Positions 43,800 through 54,877 of a stretch of 64,000 bases of DNA are shown one piece after another. The notes beneath the pieces are model-generated. The model was not told the origin of the DNA, did no database searches, and was given only the letters and a program-made list of their open reading frames with translations. Where the stretch lies: NCBI RefSeq assembly GCF_001298525.1, contig NZ_CP012678.1, positions 2,046,001 to 2,110,000 on the forward strand. The letters run 5' to 3'. This DNA is from Psychrobacter urativorans. Its GTDB lineage: Bacteria > Pseudomonadota > Gammaproteobacteria > Pseudomonadales > Moraxellaceae. Both the position numbers and the translations under genes were made by a program. Position 1 is the stretch's first letter; the number at the start of each line of letters is the position of its first letter.

Positions 43800-44081
43800 A
43801 TGCATATCGGCATCCTCACTTTGACGTTTTCTTTACCTGGATGTGGCTCGTTAAAAGAAAAACGCCAACGTATGGGCGGCTTGCACGCGCGCTTTGGCAA
43901 TACGCCAAGCGTTGCAGTATGTGAAAGTGGGGAACGTGATCGGCATGATGCCAGTGAATGGACATTCGTAATCGTTGGGCTGTCGAAACGTGAAGTTGAA
44001 TCGCAGTGTAGTCAGTTAGAGGCAAAAATAGAGCGTACGGTAGATGGGCGGGTGATGAATGTGGTGAGAGAGTTTATTTAG
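43800..44081 (+). CDS. DUF503 (YlxP-like) family protein
   Basis: A 93-residue protein of the DUF503 family: MHIGILTLTFSLPGC and GSLKEKRQ at the N terminus are diagnostic. Relatives include YlxP, encoded near ribosome-maturation genes in other bacteria and possibly RNA-linked. Here it stands alone. A good ribosome-binding site (CACGGAGAAAC) precedes the ATG. Confidence 0.85.
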   Translation: MHIGILTLTFSLPGCGSLKEKRQRMGGLHARFGNTPSVAVCESGERDRHDASEWTFVIVGLSKREVESQCSQLEAKIERTVDGRVMNVVREFI

Positions 44082-44150
44082 GTGGGGTAGCTTTGTAGTG
44101 AGCTAATCCCACTTTTCGCTTATATCTTGGCGACAGCTAGAGCTGCGCGT

Positions 44151-46028
44151 TTAAATACTCTCTAAGTTATTCGTAAGTTCTAAAAGATGTTCGATAGCTG
44201 CTTTACTATTCGGTTTCTCTACCAGTCTCTTTTGAAGCAATTCTAGAGTCCATCGCTTAACTTCATTTAACTTGCTTTGCATAATAACTGGTTGATGGAT
44301 AAAAGGAGGTGGCTTTTGAGCATTTACCAGCTCTTGATAATGCCAAATCGCTGTATCAAGTCTATCTTCGTTGTTAAATTTGGCAATCTTAACTTTAAAA
44401 GCAGGGTGTTTTAGTAATTCTCGAATATATTTAATTCTATCTATTCCATCATCAAGTGGTTGCCAAACAACAGAACTGAAATTTTCTTTACTAATATTTT
44501 GTATAGCTTCAAAAAAATCCTCACTATCATTTCCATGTTTGCAAAATCGCATAAAAATTTCGGATAGAGTACTAGCATCAGTATTTAGAGCCAGTCCCTT
44601 TTTTTGATCATTAATTTTTTGCAAAAGAAAGTTATAAAAAATATCAGGAGTTACGGGAGTTCTAAGATAATAATCTCCTATAAGCCACTCTTCTGGTCCT
44701 TTCTTAACTCTCTCTTCTATATAGTGTTTCACTAACTCTTCAAATTGGTTGGCTAGCTCAGGAGAACCATTTTTTTCGAGTATATTATAATGGAAGCTTA
44801 AATTAGGGAATGCTTCTCTGTCTATTCTATCTTTAATATTGTCAAACAGTCTCTGATTGAAGCTTTGATCTGAGTTTAAATTACGATATTCAGCCATCAA
44901 ATCTTGCTTTTTTCTATCGCTTTCTAATTGAGTTTCTGTGAGTCTATCTAATCGACTTAATTCTTCGATAACATCACTTTCTGCATCTAAGCTGATGAGT
45001 AAGTCTGTTATTATTTTACTCCAGCCTGACAGTTCAAAGTAGCTATAAAACTGAGAAATAACATCATCCATTACTTTGAATTTTCTTGCTACTTCAACTT
45101 TCTCTTCATCATCTAATCTATTTTCATCTAATTTGAATGCAAGATCAAAGTCATAACTACGAAGCTCATCGACTCTAGGTGAGCTGAATGACTTCACAAA
45201 GAAATCGAAATCAATAGTATTATCAAAAGTAGAAGGCATATCATGAGCCATACGTATAATTAAAAGAGCTTCCAAAATTTGTTGTTTACTAGTGAAAGAC
45301 AGGTCATCGTCTGAATTATCTAGTATAGCTTTCAAAGTTCTTTCAACTCGCTGGTAAAACCTTATATTTTTGATGTCCATAGTTTGATAAAAAATTTCAT
45401 ATATAGGAAAAAGCTCATTATTGACGATTGACTCTTTGATGATAGATAATGAATTATCTAAAGTTAACACTTCATCAAACACTTTTTCCTTATATTCTAT
45501 AAAATCTTTGTCTGCTTTACCTTCGTGTAATATTACTACTACCTTACAGTTTTTTTCTAAGCTTAAATGATTAACTAAACCCATCACATCTTTGATATCT
45601 ATATTTTTAGATAGCCTTTCAATATCATCAATACAAATCAAAGTATCTCCGATAAGACTAGTAATAGCACTGTTAAGTAAGCCTTTACCAAGAGATAAGG
45701 TGACACCTGAACCTTCGAGATTTGGCAAATCTATAGCATCCAAGCTCTTTTTAAAAATACCTTTGAGACCAGAAAGGTAGTCTTTTTTTTGCGTAGTCTC
45801 ATGGGTGCTAATGGCAATTTCAAACTTCAAAGCTTCTATTGAATCTATACCAAAGAGAGAGACATAAGAGTATTTATTAACACCTAAATCTATATGATTT
45901 TTCTCGTAGAAGCTTTTCCAAAAGCGCGTCTTACCAATACCCCACTCACCAGTCAGTGCAATGGCAAAGGAATTCTCATTATCAATAAGATCTAATAGTT
46001 TTTTTTCAATTTTTTCTACATTTGCCAT
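44151..46028 (-). CDS. KAP-type P-loop NTPase, possibly defence-related
   Basis: A 625-residue protein. The N-terminal ~190 residues form a P-loop domain with Walker A TGEWGIGKTRFW (~26-37) and Walker B ICIDDIERL (~128-136), as in KAP P-loop NTPases; the classical membrane helices inserted in KAP proteins are not seen. The remaining ~430 residues are helical and acidic with no recognised effector. The DNA is clearly more AT-rich than its neighbours uvrA and the DUF503 gene, which suggests acquired DNA. KAP-type NTPases are frequent in defence islands, so a phage-defence role is possible but unproven. Confidence 0.75.
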   Translation of the reverse strand: MANVEKIEKKLLDLIDNENSFAIALTGEWGIGKTRFWKSFYEKNHIDLGVNKYSYVSLFGIDSIEALKFEIAISTHETTQKKDYLSGLKGIFKKSLDAIDLPNLEGSGVTLSLGKGLLNSAITSLIGDTLICIDDIERLSKNIDIKDVMGLVNHLSLEKNCKVVVILHEGKADKDFIEYKEKVFDEVLTLDNSLSIIKESIVNNELFPIYEIFYQTMDIKNIRFYQRVERTLKAILDNSDDDLSFTSKQQILEALLIIRMAHDMPSTFDNTIDFDFFVKSFSSPRVDELRSYDFDLAFKLDENRLDDEEKVEVARKFKVMDDVISQFYSYFELSGWSKIITDLLISLDAESDVIEELSRLDRLTETQLESDRKKQDLMAEYRNLNSDQSFNQRLFDNIKDRIDREAFPNLSFHYNILEKNGSPELANQFEELVKHYIEERVKKGPEEWLIGDYYLRTPVTPDIFYNFLLQKINDQKKGLALNTDASTLSEIFMRFCKHGNDSEDFFEAIQNISKENFSSVVWQPLDDGIDRIKYIRELLKHPAFKVKIAKFNNEDRLDTAIWHYQELVNAQKPPPFIHQPVIMQSKLNEVKRWTLELLQKRLVEKPNSKAAIEHLLELTNNLESI

Positions 46029-46099
46029 TTATTGTTTACCTTATAGACAATTTTAGATTAATAACTACATTAATATTGCACTCAAAACCTACCCAACAA

Positions 46100-46130
46100 A
46101 AAAGACTACCCCTTAAAAAGTAGCCTTTTA
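46100..46130 (-). terminator. Terminator after uvrA
   Basis: On the minus strand GGCTAC and GTAGTC form a hairpin (one G-U pair) with A/T-rich arms and a T tract, 20 bases past the uvrA stop codon. Confidence 0.65.
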
Positions 46131-46149
46131 TAAATTTTCCCCCAAACTA

Positions 46150-49041
46150 CTAACTCACTTGCAACATCGGCTTCAAAAACTCACCTGTATATGAGCCTTT
46201 AGCCTCAGCGACTTCTTCCGGTGTACCTTCCGCGATAATCAGTCCACCACCTTTACCGCCTTCAGGACCCAAGTCAATCACCCAATCTGCGGTTTTAATC
46301 ACATCCAAATTATGCTCAATTACGATGATGGTATTGCCTTTATCACGCAGCGCATGCAGGATATTGAGCAGCTTAGCAATATCATGGAAATGCAAGCCAG
46401 TTGTCGGCTCATCCAAGATATACAGCGTCTGTCCGGTATCGCGTTTTGCCAGTTCACGCGCCAGTTTCACCCGTTGCGCTTCACCGCCCGATAGCGTGGG
46501 CGCGGATTGACCAAGGCGAATATAGCTCAGCCCAACTTCCATTAACGCTTCAAGGCGACGATGAATCGCAGGAATCGCAGAGAAGAATTCTGTCGCATCT
46601 TCCACGGTCATATCGAGCACATCGGCGATACTTTTGCCTTTATAGAGAATCTCTAAGGTCTCGCGGTTATAGCGTTTGCCTTCACAGCTGTCACACGGCA
46701 CATACATATCTGGCAAGAAATGCATTTCAACTTTGATGAGTCCATCGCCTTGGCACGTTTCGCAACGTCCGCCTTTGACGTTAAAGCTAAAGCGACCGGG
46801 TTTATAACCGCGCGCGCGGGCTTCTACGGTTTGCGCGAACATTTCACGCACTGGGGTAAAGACGCCAGTATAGGTTGCTGGATTGGAGCGCGGCGTACGA
46901 CCGATTGGGCTTTGGTCGATATCGACCATTTTATCCAAATGCTCAAGTCCAGTAATGCTGTGATGTTTATCAGCAATCAAAGTGGTGGCGTTATTTAGTT
47001 GAGTAGCGGCAAGCGGCATTAAGGTACGATTAATTAAGGTCGATTTACCAGAACCGGACACGCCCGTGACACAAGTCATGATGCCAACCGGTATGATTAA
47101 ATTCACATCTTGTAAGTTATTGCCGATTGCGCCTTTTAGCTCAATGGTCATCGGTACTTTTTTCGGTTTTGCTTTACCTTCTACTTCAACGTCAATCATT
47201 TTGGGTTGATGGCGAATTTTAGGTACTTCTATTTTTAATTTACCGGATAGATACTGTCCGGTTAATGATTCTTCCGATGCCATGATGTCATCGACAGTGC
47301 CTTGAGCGATGATATGACCACCATGCACGCCTGCGCCCACGCCAATATCAATGACATAATCGGCTTGACGAATCGCATCTTCATCATGCTCAACGACCAA
47401 TACGGTGTTGCCCAAGTCGCGCAGTCGGGTTAGGGTGTTTAACAGGCGGTCATTATCGCGCTGATGCAAACCAATAGACGGCTCATCGAGGACATACATC
47501 ACGCCCATAAGTCCCGCACCGATTTGGCTGGCGAGGCGAATACGTTGCGCTTCACCACCGGATAAGGTTTCAGCAGAGCGGGCGAGAGATAAATAATCAA
47601 GCCCGACGCTGACGAGGAAGTTTAAGCGCTCGTTAATTTCTTTAAAGATTTTTTCGGCAACTTCACCTTTATGACCGTCGATTTTGATAGTTTTGTAATA
47701 ATTGGCAGCATCACCGATAGACAGCTTTACAATCTGAGCAATCGTTTGGTCATCAACACGCACATTGCGCGAAATCTCATTAAGACGTGCGCCATCACAG
47801 ACGTTACAGGTGGTATCTGCCAGATACTTTGCCAGCTCATCACGCACAAGGTTGCTTTGCGTTTTGGCGTAACGACGCTCAAGATAAGGCAGCACCCCTT
47901 CAAACGGAATGGTTTTATTGGTTTTACGACCGCGCTCATCGGTAAAGTTAAAGGTTAGCTTTTCTTTACCTGAGCCTTGCATGATTAAATCTTGCTGCTC
48001 TTTTGACAGTGCTTGCCATGGTGCATCCATATCAATATTAAAATGATTGCAAACAGTTGCTAGCAGACCAAAATAATACGCATGACGTTTATCCCAACCA
48101 TTAATCGCGCCTTGATTGAGCGATTTTTCATGATGGGTAATCAGCTTTTCAGCTGAGAAATACTGACGTTTTCCCAAGCCATCACAAGCCGGACACGCGC
48201 CATAAGGATTGTTAAAGCTAAACATACGCGGCTCAAGCTCAGACACCGCACGGTCACAAACCGGGCAGCTGTGCTTGGCGGATAGCAATTGGTCGTCGCT
48301 ACCGCCTTCTTTTGGATTGCCATCCATATGATGTAAAATTACCAAACCTTGCCCCAAGCGCAGTGCGGTTTCTAAACTTTCTGCAACGCGGTTGCCCAAA
48401 TCATCACGTACTTTAAAGCGGTCAACGACTACTTCAATGGTATGTTTTTTATTTTTCTCAAGCTCAGGCAGCTCATCCATATCATAGACTTGACCGTCAA
48501 CACGCACGCGTACAAAACCTTGCCCGACCAGTTGTTCAAGCAATACCGTATGCTCGCCTTTACGCTCACGAATCACGGGCGCTAAAATCATGAGCTTGCT
48601 GTCTTCGGGCAGCGCCATGACGTGATCGACCATTTCGGTCACCGTTTGTGCGACCATCGGCTCGTTATGTTCAGGGCAAAACGGCGTACCGATACGCGCA
48701 TAAAGCAAGCGCAAATAGTCATAAATCTCAGTAATCGTCCCAACGGTTGAGCGTGGATTATGATTGGTTGATTTTTGCTCAATGGCAATAGCTGGTGATA
48801 AGCCTTCAATACTATCGACTTCTGGCTTTTCCATTTGCGATAAAAATTGGCGGGCATAAGCCGATAAACTCTCGACATAACGGCGCTGTCCCTCGGCATA
48901 AAGGGTATCAAATGCCAACGACGATTTACCAGACCCTGATAAACCCGTAATCACCACGAATTTATCACGTGGAATGTCTATATCAATATTTTTTAAATTA
49001 TGCGTGCGTGCGCCGCGGACTGAAATGTGGTCATGTGCCAT
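46150..49041 (-). CDS. uvrA: Excinuclease ABC subunit A
   Basis: The damage-recognition ATPase of nucleotide excision repair, acting as a dimer with UvrB. The 963-residue protein has two ABC modules: Walker [15 protein letters not shown] (~33) and [13 protein letters not shown] (~655), signatures [11 protein letters not shown] (~507) and [11 protein letters not shown] (~845). Zinc-binding motifs appear as [12 protein letters not shown] (~260-290) and CETCQGDG...CDSCEGKR (~755-785). Length and order are standard. No LexA box was identified in its upstream region by eye. Confidence 0.97.
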   Translation of the reverse strand: MAHDHISVRGARTHNLKNIDIDIPRDKFVVITGLSGSGKSSLAFDTLYAEGQRRYVESLSAYARQFLSQMEKPEVDSIEGLSPAIAIEQKSTNHNPRSTVGTITEIYDYLRLLYARIGTPFCPEHNEPMVAQTVTEMVDHVMALPEDSKLMILAPVIRERKGEHTVLLEQLVGQGFVRVRVDGQVYDMDELPELEKNKKHTIEVVVDRFKVRDDLGNRVAESLETALRLGQGLVILHHMDGNPKEGGSDDQLLSAKHSCPVCDRAVSELEPRMFSFNNPYGACPACDGLGKRQYFSAEKLITHHEKSLNQGAINGWDKRHAYYFGLLATVCNHFNIDMDAPWQALSKEQQDLIMQGSGKEKLTFNFTDERGRKTNKTIPFEGVLPYLERRYAKTQSNLVRDELAKYLADTTCNVCDGARLNEISRNVRVDDQTIAQIVKLSIGDAANYYKTIKIDGHKGEVAEKIFKEINERLNFLVSVGLDYLSLARSAETLSGGEAQRIRLASQIGAGLMGVMYVLDEPSIGLHQRDNDRLLNTLTRLRDLGNTVLVVEHDEDAIRQADYVIDIGVGAGVHGGHIIAQGTVDDIMASEESLTGQYLSGKLKIEVPKIRHQPKMIDVEVEGKAKPKKVPMTIELKGAIGNNLQDVNLIIPVGIMTCVTGVSGSGKSTLINRTLMPLAATQLNNATTLIADKHHSITGLEHLDKMVDIDQSPIGRTPRSNPATYTGVFTPVREMFAQTVEARARGYKPGRFSFNVKGGRCETCQGDGLIKVEMHFLPDMYVPCDSCEGKRYNRETLEILYKGKSIADVLDMTVEDATEFFSAIPAIHRRLEALMEVGLSYIRLGQSAPTLSGGEAQRVKLARELAKRDTGQTLYILDEPTTGLHFHDIAKLLNILHALRDKGNTIIVIEHNLDVIKTADWVIDLGPEGGKGGGLIIAEGTPEEVAEAKGSYTGEFLKPMLQVS

Positions 49042-49789
49042 CGGTTATAGGTTTCCTATTTGCTAAAAGGGTGATTAAAATCAGTATGGTTCATATTAAA
49101 TATAAGTATAAAGTACTGATTAAAAATACCAACAAAGGTCAATTAAATAAAGCATTAAAAAATGGGTCTTTAATATTTATAAGGGTTGATTCATTAATAG
49201 AAATCGTCATTTGTAATGTTGTTTTGAACATCTATAACATCAGATGTAGAAGTGAATTTCAAAGATTGTTTTAAAAATAGTATTATTATTTTAAATGTTA
49301 ATATATAAGTAGAAAAAATGTCGTGATAAAGAAATCAGTTTCTTATAAATGATGGTGATAAATCTAAATCAGCGTTTGATTTTATCAAAACATTCATCGC
49401 TGTATATTTATCGCAATGTCCTACTTTATTGTTATGAAAGACATATTATTCAAGGTGTGGGCGTTCACAGGATGCACTTGGTAACAAAATTAATGGGTTG
49501 TTGATAAGGATCAGGGTCGGTGTGGGTATCAATATAAAAATCGGCAGCCAAGGGGCGAATGTTTTATACTGTGGGGCTTGATTGTTGGGCATTGCCGATA
49601 AAGAGGGCAACAAGCATCACCGCTATGCCCTAATAACAATCTCAATCATAGCCTTGATAATCGAGACAAATAGACGCATGAAGATAGCGTGGTTTTGCCA
49701 TATGGCTGTATGTAGAATGCATAATATTAAAGTGCATAATCGTAATGAGCAGAACGTCAGACGTTAAATGATGAATCAGTGAGGCAAGT
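49042..49789. other. Intergenic stretch between uvrA and yajR
   Basis: About 750 bases between divergent genes. The first half is AT-rich without structure that I can name. From ~49580 to 49640 there is a GC-richer part with GGGCAT (49589) and ATGCCC (49625) that could pair, with a possible TATACT -10 box at ~49567 upstream; a small RNA or leader is conceivable. The two open frames present (49042-49274 part and 49582-49767) look like chance frames. Confidence 0.4.
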
Positions 49790-51154
49790 ATGAATAGCGT
49801 AGAAAAACGGGCAATCTTCGGGGTCGGTGGTATTTTCGCCTTGCGAATGATTGGTTTATTTATGATTGTGCCGGTGTTTTCTGTTTATGGAAATGATTAT
49901 GCCCATGCGACCCCATTTTTGATTGGTTTAGCGGTCGGTGTGTATGGTCTTGGGCAAGCGATCTTTCAGATTCCAATGAGCCTTGCTGCTGATAAGTTCC
50001 CACGTAAGCCCGTTATCATGCTTGGGCTAATATTGTTTGCGGTAGGCGGTATGATTGCCGCCAATGCTACTGATATTTATGAGGTAATTATTGGTCGCGC
50101 GCTGGCAGGCAGTGGCGCAGTTTCAGCGGTATTGATGGCGCTATTAGCTGACGTTACCCGTGAAGAAATGCGTACCAAGGCAATGGCAACGATGGGGCTG
50201 ACGATTGCCTCCTCTATCATGTTGGCATTTGCTTTTGGACCTTTATTGGTCGGCTCGCTGGGTATTTCTGGTTTATTTTGGCTGACCGCAGGTTTTGCTG
50301 TTTTGGCAATGATATTGCTACTGGTCGTGCCATCACCCATGCGCGTGCTCAAGCACAATCTTGATAGTAAATCGATTGGGCAGCAGCTTTCTGATGTGCT
50401 AAAAATCGGTGATTTAAACCGATTACATATCGGTATTTTTGCCCTGCATTTAACCATGACCGCGATATTTGTCATTCTGCCACATCAGTTGTCAGAAGTG
50501 ATGGGTTTGAGCGTACGCCAGCAAGGTATGGTATATTTGCCGTTATTATTTATTGGTTTTGCTATCGCGTTACCCTTTATTATCATTGCCGAAAAGAAAC
50601 GCAAAATGCGCCCAGTTTTCTTAGCGGCGATTGGGTTAATGACTGGCTCACTGGTGATACTGGCGCTTGGCAGCCATTGGGGTGTGGGCATTATCTTTGG
50701 TTTGCTACTATATTTTATGGGCTTTAACCTATTAGAGGCAACCATTCCCTCATGGATATCCAAACGCGCACCAGTTGCGAATAAAGCAACAGCGATGGGC
50801 TTAAATTCCTCCAGTCAGTTCTTTGGCGCGTTTGTGGGCGGGGCAATGGGCGGCTTGTTGCTGAATCAGCCAAACCTATTAGCGTGGGGCATATTGGCGA
50901 TAATCATGGCGGCAGCGTTATTATTAATTATCCCAATTGCCGATCCACCGTACTTATCAAGCACCACCGTCACGATTCCAAAAAATATTGATATTCAAGA
51001 ATGGTCACGGCAAATGCTAGCGATTCACGGCGTTGATGAGCTGGTCGTCATGGCAAAAGAGCAGGTCGCTTATTTAAAATTAGATAAAACCCAACTGACC
51101 GATAATGCACGACAAGAGCTGTCGCATCTAGCACAAAGCCCCCTAGATATTTAA
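49790..51154 (+). CDS. yajR: MFS transporter, YajR-like
   Basis: A 454-residue major facilitator with twelve hydrophobic helices. Loop 2-3 carries the motif-A stretch LAADKFPRKP (~62-71). After the last helix a soluble domain of ~75 residues (~380-454, QEWSRQMLAIHGVDEL) follows, as in E. coli YajR, which has the same length and a ferredoxin-like C-terminal domain. Substrate unknown. The place between uvrA and ssb is as in other Moraxellaceae as far as I know. Confidence 0.85.
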   Translation: MNSVEKRAIFGVGGIFALRMIGLFMIVPVFSVYGNDYAHATPFLIGLAVGVYGLGQAIFQIPMSLAADKFPRKPVIMLGLILFAVGGMIAANATDIYEVIIGRALAGSGAVSAVLMALLADVTREEMRTKAMATMGLTIASSIMLAFAFGPLLVGSLGISGLFWLTAGFAVLAMILLLVVPSPMRVLKHNLDSKSIGQQLSDVLKIGDLNRLHIGIFALHLTMTAIFVILPHQLSEVMGLSVRQQGMVYLPLLFIGFAIALPFIIIAEKKRKMRPVFLAAIGLMTGSLVILALGSHWGVGIIFGLLLYFMGFNLLEATIPSWISKRAPVANKATAMGLNSSSQFFGAFVGGAMGGLLLNQPNLLAWGILAIIMAAALLLIIPIADPPYLSSTTVTIPKNIDIQEWSRQMLAIHGVDELVVMAKEQVAYLKLDKTQLTDNARQELSHLAQSPLDI

Positions 51155-51301
51155 CTAAAAACTGGTTAAAGTGAAACTATATTACTGATAGAAGTTAATA
51201 GTTTTAATAAAGAAGCTATTAAATTTTTGATAGAGATATCCATAATTAAACTTATAAAAGCATTACCCTTATAAAATCATTCATCAAAAAAGGACGATAT
51301 C

Positions 51302-51937
51302 ATGCGCGGTGTTAATAAAGTTATTATTCTCGGTAATCTCGGTGCAGATCCTGAAGTACGCCAATTCAGTAATGGCGGTAGCGTCACTAATATTACCGTT
51401 GCCACCTCAGAACAATGGACGGATAAACTAAGCGGCGAAAAAAAGGAAGCGACCGAATGGCATCGTATTGCGCTATATAATCGCTTGGGTGAAATTGCCG
51501 CGCAGTATCTGCGCAAAGGCAGTAAAGTGTATATCGAAGGCAGCTTACAGACGCGTAAATATCAAGCAGCAGACGGTAGTGATCGCTATGCGACTGATAT
51601 TAAAGCGTATCAAATGCAAATGCTCGATAGTGCTGGTGGCGGTCAAAATCAAAATACTGGTTTTGGCAATCAAAATGCTCAACAAGGTGGTTATAATCCA
51701 AATAATCAGAACAACCAAGGTGGTCAGCCAAACCAACAGTCAGCTCCGCAAGGCGGCTATAATCAAGGTTCTGGTGCCCCTAACCAAGGTATGCAGGGCG
51801 GCAGCCAAAACGGCTTTAATAATAACGCCAACGCTTACAATCAACCCAATCAATTTAATAAACCAGCCCCAGCACCCACTCAACCGAAGCCAACAATGAT
51901 GCCAGATGGTCCAGTGGATGACGACATTCCATTTTAA
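51302..51937 (+). CDS. ssb: Single-stranded DNA-binding protein
   Basis: Binds and protects single-stranded DNA in replication, repair and recombination. The OB fold covers residues 1-~110 (starting [20 protein letters not shown]), followed by a flexible G/N/Q-rich linker (~110-200) and the acidic tip DDDIPF that recruits partner proteins. GGACG precedes the ATG. Confidence 0.96.
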   Translation: MRGVNKVIILGNLGADPEVRQFSNGGSVTNITVATSEQWTDKLSGEKKEATEWHRIALYNRLGEIAAQYLRKGSKVYIEGSLQTRKYQAADGSDRYATDIKAYQMQMLDSAGGGQNQNTGFGNQNAQQGGYNPNNQNNQGGQPNQQSAPQGGYNQGSGAPNQGMQGGSQNGFNNNANAYNQPNQFNKPAPAPTQPKPTMMPDGPVDDDIPF

Positions 51938-51984
51938 CTTATACCTTAGAGCAGCTATCTGTAAAGAGTGTTGATTAAAATTGA

Positions 51985-52012
51985 AAAAAGCCTGTGTTTA
52001 CAGGCTTTTTTT
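51985..52012 (+). terminator. Terminator after ssb
   Basis: AAAAGCCTGT and ACAGGCTTTT form a 10-bp hairpin with a short GTTT loop and a run of T residues. Confidence 0.88.
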
Positions 52013-52313
52013 ATGCCTTATTAAAGAGTAAATTTATAAAAACGTTTAGTAAAATTTTTTTTAATAAACTATTGTTAGTTAATTAATATTAAAATTATTT
52101 TTATAAAAAAGTAAATAAAAGTTGTATTTCTCTATTTATAAAATTAAAGTGCTTAAAACATAAAGCTTTTATTTAATTATTTTTTATTATAAGGAATTAT
52201 GTTAATCTATTATTCTTATAGTGATTATTATTCATATTGGTATTTCAGTATAATAGTAATCATTTTTAAGATAATACACTTTATATATGAATTAAATTAG
52301 AAAAGAGATTGTT
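52013..52313. promoter_or_regulatory. Very AT-rich region upstream of the H-NS gene
   Basis: About 300 bases of long A/T runs with almost no G or C, and no gene. Such DNA is likely curved and is the preferred target of H-NS-type proteins, so autoregulation of the downstream gene is plausible. No single promoter can be picked with confidence. Confidence 0.45.
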
Positions 52314-52637
52314 ATGAATAACAGCAATGCTATTAATTTAGAAAACTTCAATGTCGATGAACTGCGTGCGATTACTGAAACTGCGCAGCAATTGATTAAC
52401 AAAAAACAGCACCAAAGCTTGCATGATGCTTACATTCAATTTGAAAAGATTGCCAAAGAAAGTGGCAGTACGATTGAAGAGATTTTAAAAGCGGGTGAAA
52501 GCTTAGAGAAAAAGCGCAATATTAAATATCGTAATACCGAAGATAGTAATGATACGTGGACAGGTCGTGGTCGTAAGCCAACATGGTTAGTCGATGCGCT
52601 GGCGGCTGGTCGTGATATTAACGATTTTGCGGTATAA
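52314..52637 (+). CDS. H-NS family nucleoid-associated protein
   Basis: A 107-residue DNA-binding protein that silences AT-rich, often foreign, DNA. The N-terminal ~60 residues are a helical oligomerisation region; the C-terminal domain has the DNA-binding motif TWTGRGRKPTWLVDAL (~82-97). Single gene with its own terminator. It would be expected to act on the AT-rich island genes at the left of the window; this is inference. Confidence 0.9.
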   Translation: MNNSNAINLENFNVDELRAITETAQQLINKKQHQSLHDAYIQFEKIAKESGSTIEEILKAGESLEKKRNIKYRNTEDSNDTWTGRGRKPTWLVDALAAGRDINDFAV

Positions 52638-52727
52638 ACGTTACGCTTAATTTTTATGCTGAGCGTTGAATCGCTTATGTGATTGAGTCAAAAATTAAGT
52701 GAAGCGATGTAAGTGTGATGTATAAAT

Positions 52728-52766
52728 AAAAGTCAGTATCTTTGTGAAAAGATACTGACTTTTTTG
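52728..52766 (+). terminator. Terminator after the H-NS gene
   Basis: AAAAGTCAGTATC pairs with GATACTGACTTTT (13 bp) around TTTGTGAAAA, followed by a T run. Confidence 0.92.
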
Positions 52767-52832
52767 CTGTCATCATTAGGCGATTGTTTGCTATGATGAT
52801 GTCATTTTATCTGTCATAAGAGTAATTTTCCT

Positions 52833-53645
52833 GTGCCTCAAGCGTCTGCTTCGTCTAATAAGCGCCCTCGTAAGTTATGGTGGCTGGTTGGCTTTGTATT
52901 ATTTGCACTATTTACAGTATTGCAGATGCCGGCAGCATGGGTGCTAGACAAATACGCACCAGACTCGCCCTATGTTCAGCATGTCTCTGGTAACTTATGG
53001 CAAGGCTCGGCAATTTGGCAGCTACCGTTGTCAGATATGCCTTTGACGGGTGCGGCGACATGGTCATGGCAACCATGGCAGTTATTGTTAGGGAAAATAG
53101 GCGCAGATGTTGAGGTGAGTACGGGGCAGACGCGTCTTGATGGACAAGTGAAAGTAGGGCGCGGCTCTTGGCAGGTAAATGACATAAGCGGTAAGATTGC
53201 GCCCGAAACGTTGGCAAGTGTCGTTGATTGGCAGCTGCCTAATACGCCTATTCAGGTCAATGCGCTGTCATTGCAGCGTCAGTCAGGAACAGCAGAGAAA
53301 AAAGCTGGATTTAGTCAGGCTGATGGTCAGCTGACATGGGTTGGCGGTGAAGTGGGCTACCCAAGTGGTGGTAAAATATTTTATATCACTTTGCCACCGC
53401 TGCGGGCACAATTAAGCAGCGAGCAAAAAAATAATCAGAATTTACTGCATATTAATGTGTTAAATAATCAAGATAAGCGCTTGGGTGATTTATATCTTGA
53501 TGGCGACAGTATGTTAGATGTGAGCTTGACACAGCGATTGTTAGAAAATATGCCAGAATATAAAGGACAAGCCCCGCAAGATACGTCAGTAGTCAGTGTC
53601 CGTCAGCCGCTGTTGTTAGGGTTATCTGAGGCAGGGGCGCAGTAG
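52833..53645 (+). CDS. gspN: Type II secretion system protein N
   Basis: An inner-membrane component of the type II secretion system, 270 residues. It has one N-terminal helix (~15-34) and a periplasmic beta-rich domain (WQGSAIWQLPLSD, VGRGSWQVNDISGK) typical of GspN. The start is GTG at 52833; the next in-frame ATG lies inside the helix. Directly joined to gspC. Confidence 0.85.
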   Translation: MPQASASSNKRPRKLWWLVGFVLFALFTVLQMPAAWVLDKYAPDSPYVQHVSGNLWQGSAIWQLPLSDMPLTGAATWSWQPWQLLLGKIGADVEVSTGQTRLDGQVKVGRGSWQVNDISGKIAPETLASVVDWQLPNTPIQVNALSLQRQSGTAEKKAGFSQADGQLTWVGGEVGYPSGGKIFYITLPPLRAQLSSEQKNNQNLLHINVLNNQDKRLGDLYLDGDSMLDVSLTQRLLENMPEYKGQAPQDTSVVSVRQPLLLGLSEAGAQ

Positions 53646-54557
53646 ATGACGAGTATGACGACACGTATTAAGCCAATCATTGAGATCCTAAATCGGTTCT
53701 CAGGGTGGCTGCTATTGGCAGCCATTAGCTGGTTATGCTGGACAGCGGCGCGTTTGCTGTGGCTGCTAGTGGCAGCGCCTGTGCCGCCTGCATTGCCTTT
53801 GTTACCCTTACAGAATAATCAAGCCAGCACCGATCATAGTGGATTATTTACGATATTTGCTGATCCAGAACCAGAGCCAGCTGCTGTACAAGAGTCGCCT
53901 AATGTCGCGCTAAAAGGGGTGCTGCTGGCGATACCAGAAAGCCTGTCTTCTGCATTATTAGACGTTAATGGCGAGGTCAAAAATTACCGTATTGGTGACA
54001 CCCTGCAAAATAGTGGCTATACCCTAATAGCGGTCGATTGGAATTCCGTTATCATTGCTGCTGCCAATGACCAACAGACCGTTATTCGTATGGCAGATGC
54101 GATGCCACTTGACCAACGCGGGCTAGCAGCAGGAACAGTAACCAATCAGCGGTTGCCGGACGGTAGTCAAAATATGGGTGCACCCATGCAAAATATGACT
54201 ATGCAAGACGGGGCAGTCGATAGTAATAATGCTGGCGCTACAACCGACAATAGCAATCCTGATTCGCCTATTGATGAAGCAGTCACCGCCTTACAAGAAA
54301 GTCCGGCAAGCTACTTAAGTCGTATGGGAGTAATGGCATCGGGAGAAGGCTATCAAGTGACCGCAGCAATGCCTTCAGGTGTGCGTAGCCGCTTGGGGTT
54401 AGAGCCAGGTGATAAAGTGCTATCAGTTAATGGGCAGTCAGTCGGCAATAATCCTAGTAAAGATGCTGGATTATTACAACAAGTGCAGCAATCAGGTGAA
54501 GCTACAATAGAGGTGAAGCGCGGCGATCAGTTGATTACTGTACATCAACAGTTTTAG
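53646..54557 (+). CDS. gspC: Type II secretion system protein C
   Basis: GspC links the inner-membrane platform to the secretin. In this 303-residue protein one membrane helix (~20-42) is followed by the HR domain (~90-150, VALKGVLLAIPES and NYRIGDTLQNSGY), a long N/D/G-rich linker (~155-215), and a C-terminal PDZ domain (~225-303, SRLGLEPGDKVLSVNGQSVG). It starts immediately after the gspN stop. Confidence 0.92.
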   Translation: MTSMTTRIKPIIEILNRFSGWLLLAAISWLCWTAARLLWLLVAAPVPPALPLLPLQNNQASTDHSGLFTIFADPEPEPAAVQESPNVALKGVLLAIPESLSSALLDVNGEVKNYRIGDTLQNSGYTLIAVDWNSVIIAAANDQQTVIRMADAMPLDQRGLAAGTVTNQRLPDGSQNMGAPMQNMTMQDGAVDSNNAGATTDNSNPDSPIDEAVTALQESPASYLSRMGVMASGEGYQVTAAMPSGVRSRLGLEPGDKVLSVNGQSVGNNPSKDAGLLQQVQQSGEATIEVKRGDQLITVHQQF

Positions 54558-54877
54558 CAAAAATGGCTGGTTAGTAGCCTATTAGGTAGTAGGCTTAAGC
54601 TATATTTTGCTATTTAAATTATAGGTTTCATTAAACCCTGTATGCTATTGAACCAGTCATTTTATTTATCAGTATTTTCTCTTTACCATACCAACGCCAT
54701 ACTATGTATTATCTATTTCATATGACCATTTAGGCTTAAATTAATTAACAGTCAGGAAAATAATTACAGGGCTTGTTTAAATATTGATCTTAATGGGTAT
54801 AAGCATTCTTTTTAGCATTAATTCATCTTATTTTATGTCGTGTACGAGCAACGACATCACAGTGGGTAATCATCACC
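54558..54877. other. Intergenic stretch between gspC and gspD
   Basis: About 320 bases. A small hairpin AGCCTA/TAGGCT at 54576-54595 might end gspC transcription, but it has no T run. The gap suggests gspD has its own promoter. No gene seen. Confidence 0.4.

Noticed and set aside
49582-49767. 61-codon frame upstream of yajR
   Set aside because: No ribosome-binding site and composition rich in rare-type residues; probably chance.
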